From NCBI GenBank assembly GCA_938045195.1, contig CALINC010000093.1:1-22564 (forward strand): 22,564 bases of DNA, written 5' to 3'. A program made the position numbers and the translations under genes. The first letter of the stretch is position 1. The number at the start of each line of letters is the position of its first letter. Source of the stretch: an uncultured Treponema sp. Lineage in GTDB: Bacteria; Spirochaetota; Spirochaetia; Treponematales; Treponemataceae. The notes under the pieces are model-generated. The model searched no databases. It was not told where the DNA came from and saw only the letters and a list, made by a program, of their open reading frames with translations. This document shows positions 1-7,178 of the stretch, in pieces.

Positions 1-6
1 TTTCAC

Positions 7-130
7 GCAGTTTTGCTCTTGCAAAACTGCATACAATAAAGCGACGTTTGCCGATGAGGCAAACTCGAAAGATAAACAGTGAGGCACTATTTGTGCCGAA
101 CTGTTTATCACATCCTTTTGCTTTTTTTTT
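7..130 (+). terminator. Three tandem hairpins followed by a T-run; probable terminator or structured 3' end of an upstream gene
   Basis: Three inverted repeats follow each other. Positions 7-16/21-30 form a perfect 10-bp stem with a TCTT loop. Positions 46-52/58-64 form a perfect 7-bp stem (GTTTGCC/GGCAAAC) with a GATGA loop. Positions 71-80/100-109 form a 10-bp stem (GATAAACAGT/ACTGTTTATC) that continues after a symmetric GA/GA internal loop into a 5-bp stem (GGCAC/GTGCC) with a TATTT loop. A run of nine T lies at 122-130. The last hairpin plus T-run would suit a rho-independent terminator for a + strand gene ending before the window, although the T-run starts 12 bases after the stem. The first two hairpins are more structure than a terminator needs, so a small structured RNA or an interspersed repeat is possible. 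Confidence 0.5.
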
Positions 131-213
131 GCTACGCCCTTGACAAAATTGCATAAAACCTCCAAGATGTACCAATGAGGATGTATAACTTCGGCTGCTT
201 ATATGGTGTAGCC

Positions 214-264
214 TTGTTAACCGCAGAGTTTGTAGTATAAACTCGATTTATCGTATATGGAAGG
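214..264 (+). promoter_or_regulatory. Candidate promoter and Shine-Dalgarno for the surface-protein cluster
   Basis: TTGTTA (214-219), 16 bases, then TATAAA (236-241) resembles a sigma-70 promoter, with a start expected near 248. GGAAGG (259-264) lies 6 bases before the ATG at 271 and is a good ribosome binding site. The -10 lies inside a small inverted repeat (GAGTTT 226-231 / AAACTC 239-244). A better -35 (TTGACA, 140-145) exists further upstream but has only a weak -10 (CAAGAT, 163-168). The assignment is tentative. Confidence 0.35.
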
Positions 265-270
265 TTTTTA

Positions 271-1143
271 ATGAAAAGAATTAAACTATCTATTTTTATA
301 TTTTGCTTTTTCTTGACTCTGATGCCGCTTTTCTCTTTTGACAAAGGGTTTACTCTGGGTTTGCGTGCAAATTTTTCAGGGTCGCTGACCGACCCGCATA
401 TTGATCAAAAGGATAAAACTTACCTTGGAGCCGCTTTTATGAAAGGAATGCTCGGATTTATTATGTCGGGTGAGGCAGAGCTGATATATATTTTTGATGC
501 TAAACATTATTTTAATTATCAATCAAATGACGGTTTCGGCGGCTTGGGCTGGTGTTTTAATCTTGGAGTAGGGAATGGTTTTTCCGGTCAGATTTCCGGG
601 CAAAAAAATGAAACGCTCGGAGATATTCATGTGTATTGCAAGGTGTATATGTCGCCGGTTCTTAGCTTCGGTACGGGCATAAAAACGTATCTTTTAGGAA
701 ATCGGCTTGTTTTCGGGTTTACGCTGGGCGGAAAAATGCCGCTTGATCCGCACCCGACGTATGAGCTATATACGAATCTTACGGAAGAACAATTAAAGAC
801 ATTTAAAAATGATACGACGATTGATTTTTACCCCGAAACCGGCTCTCTTATTATTACGGATGAACTTATGAAAAAAATAAATCCGCTCGGAGTTCTTCTA
901 AAAGGCTCTGTGGAATATTGCCAGCCGGTTATACGTTCTATGGAGCTTGTTCTTGGCGGCTATTTGCAGTATTATGTGTATAGACCCGGTTATGTTACTA
1001 TGCCTAAAAAGGTGGAACATGCCGCTAAAGTAAACGGTGAAAAAGAAGGACGTAACATTAATTTTCAAAGAGATAAAATAAACTCGTTTTATATGAATTC
1101 GTTTGATTTTGGAATAAGCATAGGCTTGCTTTTTAAGGTCTAA
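271..1143 (+). CDS. Exported beta-barrel-like protein, putative outer-membrane protein
   Basis: This encodes 290 residues with a clear Sec signal peptide (basic MKRIK, then a hydrophobic stretch to about residue 22, likely cleaved near the FS-FDKG junction). The mature part is rich in Gly, Tyr and Phe, and short alternating hydrophobic stretches recur (for example near residues 88-103, 130-160 and 225-240). The protein ends in FGISIGLLFKV, an alternating amphipathic strand like the last strand of small outer-membrane barrels. There is no lipobox. The start is well set by GGAAGG 6 bases upstream. It is followed after 38 bases by a large lipoprotein gene on the same strand, so the two probably form one surface-protein operon. 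I do not recognise a named family. The barrel and outer-membrane location are inferences from sequence pattern. Confidence 0.75.
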   Translation: MKRIKLSIFIFCFFLTLMPLFSFDKGFTLGLRANFSGSLTDPHIDQKDKTYLGAAFMKGMLGFIMSGEAELIYIFDAKHYFNYQSNDGFGGLGWCFNLGVGNGFSGQISGQKNETLGDIHVYCKVYMSPVLSFGTGIKTYLLGNRLVFGFTLGGKMPLDPHPTYELYTNLTEEQLKTFKNDTTIDFYPETGSLIITDELMKKINPLGVLLKGSVEYCQPVIRSMELVLGGYLQYYVYRPGYVTMPKKVEHAAKVNGEKEGRNINFQRDKINSFYMNSFDFGISIGLLFKV

Positions 1144-1181
1144 TTTTTAGTACAAAAATTGAGATTTGGGAGAATTGAATT

Positions 1182-4100
1182 ATGAAAAAAAATAAGGTTT
1201 TAAGATGTGTTATATGCGGGTTAATTCTATTGTTATGCTTTAATTCGTGTAAACCGGTAATGGGTTCTGCTTGGTACAGCCGATCCGGAGATTCAACTAA
1301 TCCGTCTATGTATATAACGGACATAAAAATTAAAGGAATTACAGCTGAACCTTGTAAAACAGATTCCGGCAAAGGGCGGGAGATTATTGACAATGACGGT
1401 TTTTCCAATGCCGACTATTATATAATAAATGTTCCGCCGAATGTACAAGAAATTTCAGCTCTGGATATTAAAATAGAAGTCGTCAATTCTTTGAAGACTA
1501 TGGAAAAAATAAAACCGGAAGAATTGGATATTACGGTCAACGGTGATGAAGTTTATCTTATTTCGGGTCAAGCGCAGCCTCTTACAATCTCCATAAAACA
1601 TAATCAAAAAAAATATGCCGATATAAATACAATAATAAAAATTACTCAAGACGAAACTCCTAACCTTGTATTAACAAAACTTTCGGTATTCGGAACGGCT
1701 ATTGATGATCCCGCTTCCGAAACCGTAAGTATTTCGGTACCTTATAGAGAAACCGTAATTACCGCCGCAAATATCAAAGCCGAATTTAAAATAGGGAACG
1801 ATATTTTAACCGAACGCTCTATCGAAATACTCGGAGGAGTTATTAGGCTTGAAGAAGAAGTCCCTACTGATATTGTGTTTATCGTAAATGAAGAAAAGGG
1901 GCAATACAAAAAATTTGAAAAAACCATTACGGTAACGCGTGAAAAAAGGAAAGCCGGCGAAGCTGCGGCTCTTGAGGCGGAAGAAATTGAAATATGCGGT
2001 TCCGTAGGAACTGCCGGCGAAGTTATTGTTGTTCCGGCGGAAATTACAAAAATTACAAAAGATGACGTAACCGTAACATTTAAAGGTTTCGACATAAATG
2101 TTACCATGAGCCCCGAAGAGATAGAATTCGGCGCCTCCGATACTGTAAAATTTACGCTCTCGGTTCCTGAAAAAGAAAATGTATATCTCGCATGGAAATT
2201 AGACGTAACCGTTAAAAAGGATGCAAGCGGTGCTATTATCAATAATCCGACAGATAAATACAATCGCCCAAAATATATTCAAAAAATAATTACAGAAGAA
2301 ATAATACAAGACCCTTTTGACTATTATAATGAACAGTCGGGCGGTTTTTCCGCTTCAATTTTTGATACGTGGATATTAAATATGACATCCATATCATCAG
2401 ACGATGTAGCTTCTTATATCTTTAAAAACGGAGAATGGAGCGGCGATGACCCTGCAATTTGTGAAGGACCGCAAATCAGCCCCGGCGCAATGAATACCGC
2501 TTGGGATTTAAAATATTATAAGTTTAAAAGCAGAGCTTCGCGGTGGGCAGACGAAGACGGGTTTAAGCCCAACCTTTCGGCTGAAGAAGCAAAAAAAGAA
2601 GAGCGGTTTTTATTCTGCAAATTTACCGGTAAAGCCTCAATGGGAACAAAGCTGAATAATTCAATGTTTTGTATAGACACATATTCGAAATTTTTATTCT
2701 TTTATAGCGAACCGGGAAATAAAAAAACGGTTGCAGGACATACCATGCCGAGTGATTGGCGCGATTATAATGCTCCGTCTTTCGGAAATTCGCATACTCA
2801 GTCTGATATTCCGTTTTATTTAAGCGATCCTGTAGGATATGTTTTGCAGGACGGGACGGTTATTATTTATAACTGGGTTAAAACGAATATTGCAAACGGT
2901 AACTATAACTTGAGGCAAACAACGGAAAAACCCGCAGAAAAAAAATTAAGTGCACCCGGGTATTCTCCATACAGAGATCAAATTAAAACAAAAAAGACCC
3001 GCATTGAGAATATTAAAAACCCAGCGTATACTGTTTCGGAACCTATTATAAAAACGCAACCGAGAAGTATTAGAGCAAAGTTGAATACCGAAAAAGATAT
3101 TTCTTTTAAGATACGGACCGCCAGAGCTCCTGAGGGTGAGAAAATTACTTACCAATGGTATATCGCCAATGATTTTGACGGGGAAGGAACACCGATTGCC
3201 GATGCCGTTGACAACATTTATAAACCGGATAAAACTAAAAAGATAAATGCGTATTGTTATTGTATTGTAAAAAATACAAATGAAGAAAATCATGAAACAA
3301 CTGAAGTTAAATCTGAGGTTGTGCAGTTATATATCGATGAGACGCTTATCGTAAATGCAGAAAAACCGAGAATAACAGGACAGCCTAAGAATATTCTCCT
3401 TTCACTTAATGAAGAAAAAGAAATTCAGCTTGCAGTAGCAGCTATTTCTATGGATAAAGGCACCCTTTCGTATCAATGGTATGAAGTCGGCTCTAACGGT
3501 GAAGAACTTACCGAAACTGCCATAGACGGTGCTGTAAATGCGGTATATGAATTTACACCTAATACAAGTTCTGTAGGTGAAAAACGTTATTGCTGTGTTG
3601 TAAAAAATACTAATACAAAAGCCGATGGAGAACAGGAAGCCGAAATAAAAAGTGCAATCGTAACTATTACGGTGCAAGAGGCGTATAAGGTCGATTTTAA
3701 AGAAAAAGGAAAAGGCTTTCTTACGGTACTGCTTGATAAAGAAACGGTAATTACATCGGGGACGTATGTGCAACCGGGTCATTCTATAATGTTTATTGCA
3801 AGTCCTGAAGCAGGTTACAAAATAAAGAGTGACGGATGGGCTTCAGACGGAGGAACGCTTGAATACGAAAATAGTTTGAAAAATATCACTATTATTCAAG
3901 TTGGTACAACACCTTTAACGGTAACCGTCGAATTTGAGAAAATTCCTAATTCCCGCACGTTAACAATTACGGCAAAAAGCGTTTATAATAAAGATATGAA
4001 ATGGGATGATGATTATCCGTATACATATTTTATATATGATTTACGTACAAAAATAGGTGAAGATGGACCTCTTTCGCTGTGGTCAATCTATGGAGGCAAC

Positions 4101-4520
4101 GATTTAAACGGTTTAGACCGTATAAAACATGCAAGAAAATTATATATTGATGAAGCAGCACAATCAAATAAATTTACAAAAAAAGATTTTGATGAGCTGC
4201 CGGATAATAATTATAAAATTGAGCTTCAAACAAAACTAGTTAAATATCATGATGGAAATACAGGTAATCAGATAAAAAAGAAATATCTTTCGGATTATAA
4301 CGGAAGCATTGTTATATTTGAGTATAATCATGCAACGGATACTTGGAACTATAAACCAACTACACCTAATTTACCTAACTTAGTAAGTGTGGAGTTTCCG
4401 GAAAACTTTACTATAACAAGAGATGAGGAAAAAGATTTTACCATCCGATATATTGGAAGTGATAAGAATATGCATGCATTTGGTACTGTCGAAGTAACCT
4501 ACACCATCTCTTGGAAGTAA
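1182..4520 (+). CDS. Large multidomain lipoprotein with repeated beta domains, two Ig-like domains and an InlB-type repeat
   Basis: This encodes 1112 residues. The signal peptide ends in a spirochaetal lipobox (FNSC, Cys23), so the protein should be lipid-anchored and probably faces the periplasm or cell surface. Residues about 41-157, 161-253 and 262-345 look like three related beta domains (each has a strand pattern ending in ITIKHNQ-, ITVTRE- or LDVTVKK-like segments, as in DUF5018-type treponemal proteins). Residues 470-600 are homologous to the next gene product. Residues about 620-718 and 728-832 are two Ig-like modules, each with a YQWY motif and a Y-C-VKNTN strand. Residues about 835-920 resemble a divergent InlB B-repeat (aromatic and glycine pattern around PGHSIMFIASPEAGYK). 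The C-terminal 190 residues are unassigned. GGGAG lies 9 bases before the start. An adhesin or binding role is plausible but not shown. Confidence 0.85.
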   Translation: MKKNKVLRCVICGLILLLCFNSCKPVMGSAWYSRSGDSTNPSMYITDIKIKGITAEPCKTDSGKGREIIDNDGFSNADYYIINVPPNVQEISALDIKIEVVNSLKTMEKIKPEELDITVNGDEVYLISGQAQPLTISIKHNQKKYADINTIIKITQDETPNLVLTKLSVFGTAIDDPASETVSISVPYRETVITAANIKAEFKIGNDILTERSIEILGGVIRLEEEVPTDIVFIVNEEKGQYKKFEKTITVTREKRKAGEAAALEAEEIEICGSVGTAGEVIVVPAEITKITKDDVTVTFKGFDINVTMSPEEIEFGASDTVKFTLSVPEKENVYLAWKLDVTVKKDASGAIINNPTDKYNRPKYIQKIITEEIIQDPFDYYNEQSGGFSASIFDTWILNMTSISSDDVASYIFKNGEWSGDDPAICEGPQISPGAMNTAWDLKYYKFKSRASRWADEDGFKPNLSAEEAKKEERFLFCKFTGKASMGTKLNNSMFCIDTYSKFLFFYSEPGNKKTVAGHTMPSDWRDYNAPSFGNSHTQSDIPFYLSDPVGYVLQDGTVIIYNWVKTNIANGNYNLRQTTEKPAEKKLSAPGYSPYRDQIKTKKTRIENIKNPAYTVSEPIIKTQPRSIRAKLNTEKDISFKIRTARAPEGEKITYQWYIANDFDGEGTPIADAVDNIYKPDKTKKINAYCYCIVKNTNEENHETTEVKSEVVQLYIDETLIVNAEKPRITGQPKNILLSLNEEKEIQLAVAAISMDKGTLSYQWYEVGSNGEELTETAIDGAVNAVYEFTPNTSSVGEKRYCCVVKNTNTKADGEQEAEIKSAIVTITVQEAYKVDFKEKGKGFLTVLLDKETVITSGTYVQPGHSIMFIASPEAGYKIKSDGWASDGGTLEYENSLKNITIIQVGTTPLTVTVEFEKIPNSRTLTITAKSVYNKDMKWDDDYPYTYFIYDLRTKIGEDGPLSLWSIYGGNDLNGLDRIKHARKLYIDEAAQSNKFTKKDFDELPDNNYKIELQTKLVKYHDGNTGNQIKKKYLSDYNGSIVIFEYNHATDTWNYKPTTPNLPNLVSVEFPENFTITRDEEKDFTIRYIGSDKNMHAFGTVEVTYTISWK

Positions 4521-4528
4521 AGACTCTT

Positions 4529-5413
4529 ATGAAACGAAAATTTTTTGCAGCAGCTTTTATGCTTTTATTTTTACTGCTCTGTGCCGCACAAAGCGGACAG
4601 GGCAGTTCCGAAAGAGAATATGCAGGCAACACCGAATACGTAGACAGCATTTATCCTGCCGAAAAGCTAGGGGCTATGCTTATTCACATGTCGAAAATTA
4701 CGTCGCCGTTTAAAGGCTCCGCTCCGGCAATCGAGCTCCTTTTTTCTTCGGATAAATTTGCTTGGAGTATGTGCGAGCCGATAGGTGATTGGGGTAAGCC
4801 GGATAAAACAAAAAAATATTTTGAAGAATTTATTCCGGGAACTACGATTATTTTTAATATTACAAACCGTATTGATGATGTTACATATTATCGCATTGAC
4901 GGTATTCATCCGTACAATGTACCGCTCTATGCGGACAAGGCGGAAGCTGAATTCCTTAAACGGTTTGTATTTTTTAAGTTTACGGCGACGGCAGCAAAGG
5001 GGATGAGTCTTTTTCAAAGAAGCCTAAATAACGATTTATATGCACTGGATACACATACAAAACTTATATGGGCATATAGTATGCCTACCGATTATGAAAA
5101 GATGATAGGCAATAATTACATTCCCCAAAAATGGATGCCGTATGAACTTGCCCCTAATACAAAGGACTTTGCTCTTAAATTTTACGAATATGATCCGCTA
5201 GGCTTCATTTCTGAAGAGGCTGATTTTACTTTTTTTAAGGTAAAAACCAATATGCATATATATGATTGGTGGTATAATTCCATTACGGTAGGGCGTACTA
5301 TGAAGACGGTAAAAGCCAAAAGGTTTATGCCGCTTATCAACCCCGATGCGGAAGAAGATTGGACTATCCGTGATGTAAAACGTCCGGTTAAGTCACCGTA
5401 TAGACGAAAATAA
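4529..5413 (+). CDS. Exported protein paralogous to the centre of the upstream lipoprotein
   Basis: The ATG at 4529 is preferred, giving 294 residues that begin MKRKFF and run into a typical hydrophobic signal segment. An in-frame TTG at 4511 would add six charged residues inside the end of the upstream gene. The signal segment contains LLLC-AAQ, but the residue before Cys is Leu, so lipidation is uncertain and signal peptidase I cleavage near CAA-QS is likelier. Residues 145-185 (RFVFFKFT... ALDTHTKL) match residues 475-510 of the upstream lipoprotein (RFLFCKFT... CIDTYSKF). A second match is FYEYDPLGF / FYLSDPVGY with VKTN downstream, and both end in an SPYR motif. The gene starts 8 bases after the upstream stop, so they are very probably co-transcribed. 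The function is unknown; the shared module is described under findings. Confidence 0.8.
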   Translation: MKRKFFAAAFMLLFLLLCAAQSGQGSSEREYAGNTEYVDSIYPAEKLGAMLIHMSKITSPFKGSAPAIELLFSSDKFAWSMCEPIGDWGKPDKTKKYFEEFIPGTTIIFNITNRIDDVTYYRIDGIHPYNVPLYADKAEAEFLKRFVFFKFTATAAKGMSLFQRSLNNDLYALDTHTKLIWAYSMPTDYEKMIGNNYIPQKWMPYELAPNTKDFALKFYEYDPLGFISEEADFTFFKVKTNMHIYDWWYNSITVGRTMKTVKAKRFMPLINPDAEEDWTIRDVKRPVKSPYRRK

Positions 5414-5529
5414 ACTGCCGAAAAATCAACAAACCCGACGCAGAGCATACGTTGCACAGCAACAGGGTATTAAACCCTCGAATAAACCGATAAAAAGGTG
5501 TATATAATATTTAGATTCCGTAAAGCGCA

Positions 5530-6426
5530 TTATAAAAGTACCCAATTTATTTTTACTCCGTTTTTTTCCATACGCCGAAACCATGTTTCTTGCCGTTTTG
5601 CAAATTGACAAATTGCTCTAAACAGGCTTGCAATATATTCGTCCTTTGTTTCAATTTTTTTTTGCAGATACATTGCGGTAAATTTATACTCCAAACCCAA
5701 ACTCTCAAGCCTTTCCCACGAGGCACCGCCGCTATGCAATGTTTCAACCTCTTCAATCATTCCGTCTTCTATACGCTGTAAAAGCCGTGAGCGTATACGC
5801 TCTCGTAAAATTTCCCGCGGGAATTTTAAGCCGATAATATAGGGGCGAATATCGGGACGATTTTCGCAAAGGTATAAAACGGCATCCGGGTTTTTTCTAT
5901 TATATTCTGCAATTTCAATAGCTCTTACTAACCGCTCTCTCTGTTCAAGGTCTGTTTTATTATGAACTTCAGCTTTTAATACAAAAAGAATATGCTGCAG
6001 TTCTTCTAAAGTTTTATTCTTAAGTTCGGCTCTCAGTTCTTTATTTTCCGGTACTGGTATAAGATTATACTCCCGAATTAACGCATCAAGATATAACCCC
6101 GTTCCTCCTACAAAAATAGGCAGTTTATGTTTAGCGATTATATTCCTAAAAGCTGCATAAGCATCATTTTGAAAATTAAAAACATTGTACTCTTTTTCCA
6201 ATGTGCAAATGTCGATTAGATGATACGGCACATCACCATATTCAAATAAATCTTTGCCTGTACCTAAATCAAGATTTTTATAAACTTGGCGGGAATCGAC
6301 GGAAATAATTTCTCCGGAATTTTCTTTTGCTATTTGTACCGCATAAGCAGTCTTCCCTGTTGCCGTAGCCCCTAAAACTACAACTGCATTAAAATTTTTG
6401 CATTTATAATCTTGAGGCAATAACAT
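5530..6426 (-). CDS. miaA: tRNA dimethylallyltransferase MiaA
   Basis: This 298-residue protein (usual family length about 300) transfers a dimethylallyl group from DMAPP to N6 of A37 in tRNAs reading UNN codons, the first step of ms2i6A formation in the cytoplasm. It shows the P-loop GATATGKT (19-26), the DSRQVYKNLDLGTGK segment (about 44-58) with the catalytic-site Asp, GGTGLYLDAL (107-116), and the C-terminal FAKRQETWFR (265-274). The usual GY-E signature is replaced by LGLEYK (about 233-238) and the central insertion is short, as I remember for a Bacteroides-type MiaA subgroup. No good Shine-Dalgarno precedes the start, and the gene overlaps the upstream membrane-protein gene by 23 bases, so translation is probably coupled. 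Identification is secure; subgroup placement is from memory. Confidence 0.97.
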   Translation of the reverse strand: MLLPQDYKCKNFNAVVVLGATATGKTAYAVQIAKENSGEIISVDSRQVYKNLDLGTGKDLFEYGDVPYHLIDICTLEKEYNVFNFQNDAYAAFRNIIAKHKLPIFVGGTGLYLDALIREYNLIPVPENKELRAELKNKTLEELQHILFVLKAEVHNKTDLEQRERLVRAIEIAEYNRKNPDAVLYLCENRPDIRPYIIGLKFPREILRERIRSRLLQRIEDGMIEEVETLHSGGASWERLESLGLEYKFTAMYLQKKIETKDEYIASLFRAICQFAKRQETWFRRMEKNGVKINWVLL

Positions 6427-7033
6427 ATAAAATAAGCCCGCTAAAAAATATTCCTAAACTAATTGAAAGATAAACTGCGGAGGAACCTGCTAAATACCAA
6501 ACAGCTAGAGCATAACTGCCTAGAAATGAAATTACAATAAATACCGGCAGAGCAATAAGGTAAATTAAAAAATCTGCTGCAATAGTTAAATTCGCAATAA
6601 GAACGGTAAATACAAAATCAAAAATTAAAATTGCTCCTATAATTATTAAAAGAAATAACATTAATTCCGTTGCGTCGGGGGTGTTTATATTTTTATAAAA
6701 TATATAAATAAATACTGAAGAAAAAATTCCGAATAAAGCCGAAAAAGAGGAGGTCAACACTTCTCCTGAGATCGAAAATGAAATTAAAAAAAAGATTACT
6801 AGGGCAAGTATTTCATGCAGCAGAAAATAGTATAAAAAGAAACGCCATATATGGGCTGATAAAGAAGCCGATACCGACAAATTTGAGCCGTTAAGAAAAG
6901 ATACAATAATTAAGGATACAAGACCGGCGCATAAACCTATAATAAAAGCCGCGAAAGTTCCTTGCGTATCTTTGCGGAATACCGAGTAAAGTAAAAATGT
7001 AAGCGGCAAAACAAATATTAAAAGAAAATCCAT
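6404..7033 (-). CDS. Polytopic integral membrane protein of unknown function
   Basis: From the ATG at 7033 this is 209 residues, almost entirely hydrophobic with about six membrane segments and short polar loops. No enzymatic motif is visible and I do not recognise the family. A TTG at 7069 would add 12 residues, but it lies within an inverted repeat and upstream of the predicted transcription start, so the ATG is preferred. Its last 23 bases overlap miaA, so the two genes form an operon. Conservation of this gene next to miaA in relatives would be the best clue to its role. Confidence 0.75.
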   Translation of the reverse strand: MDFLLIFVLPLTFLLYSVFRKDTQGTFAAFIIGLCAGLVSLIIVSFLNGSNLSVSASLSAHIWRFFLYYFLLHEILALVIFFLISFSISGEVLTSSFSALFGIFSSVFIYIFYKNINTPDATELMLFLLIIIGAILIFDFVFTVLIANLTIAADFLIYLIALPVFIVISFLGSYALAVWYLAGSSAVYLSISLGIFFSGLILYVIASRL

Positions 7034-7040
7034 ACCCGAT

Positions 7041-7069
7041 ATATTACTAAAAATGTGAGAAGATTTCAA
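7041..7069 (-). promoter_or_regulatory. Promoter of the membrane protein-miaA operon
   Basis: On the minus strand, TTGAAA (7069-7064), exactly 17 bases, then TAATAT (7046-7041) form a good sigma-70 promoter. The predicted start falls at about 7034, next to the ATG at 7033. The transcript would be leaderless or nearly so, which agrees with the lack of a Shine-Dalgarno. The -35 lies within the inverted repeat at 7065-7086. Confidence 0.5.
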
Positions 7070-7086
7070 CAGGTAAAACTGTTGAA
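7065..7086. promoter_or_regulatory. Inverted repeat TTCAACAG-N6-CTGTTGAA, candidate operator
   Basis: Perfect 8-bp arms (7065-7072 and 7079-7086) are separated by GTAAAA. The repeat sits in the divergent intergenic region and covers the -35 of the minus-strand promoter, the expected place for a repressor site. A hairpin role is less likely because it would fall outside the predicted transcripts of the minus-strand operon. Confidence 0.5.
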
Positions 7087-7093
7087 TGGAATA

Positions 7094-7110
7094 TGCAGTA
7101 AATTACTGCA
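7094..7110. promoter_or_regulatory. 17-bp palindrome TGCAGTAAATTACTGCA, candidate operator
   Basis: Two perfect 8-bp half-sites flank one central base. The site lies 7 bases from the other inverted repeat and upstream of the ABC transporter gene. A palindrome this exact in non-coding DNA between divergent genes is a typical dimeric repressor site. No regulator gene is adjacent, so the binding protein is unknown. Confidence 0.5.
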
Positions 7111-7178
7111 ATAGGTGCTGCGGACATTTAATCTTGCATGCTATTTACTTTTTCCTTTATATCGTGTACCATACCGTT

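Noticed and set aside
1742..2263. Open frame of 173 codons on the minus strand inside the large lipoprotein gene
   Set aside because: It lies wholly antisense to a gene with a clear signal peptide and domain structure. The Ser/Thr/Val-rich product reflects the complementary frame.
4511..4528. TTG start for the third surface gene
   Set aside because: It lies inside the last codons of the lipoprotein gene and adds charged residues in front of a normal signal peptide; the ATG at 4529 is better.
5414..5529. Terminator between the exported-protein gene and miaA
   Set aside because: Only small stems (GTTGC-ACA-GCAAC at 5451-5463 and AGGGT/ACCCT just after) without a T-run are present. They are too weak to call.
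7086..7178. N-terminal extension of 31 residues of the ABC exporter
   Set aside because: It covers a perfect palindrome and lacks a ribosome site, and the added hydrophobic stretch does not fit the family layout. The ATG at 7179 aligns with normal exporters.
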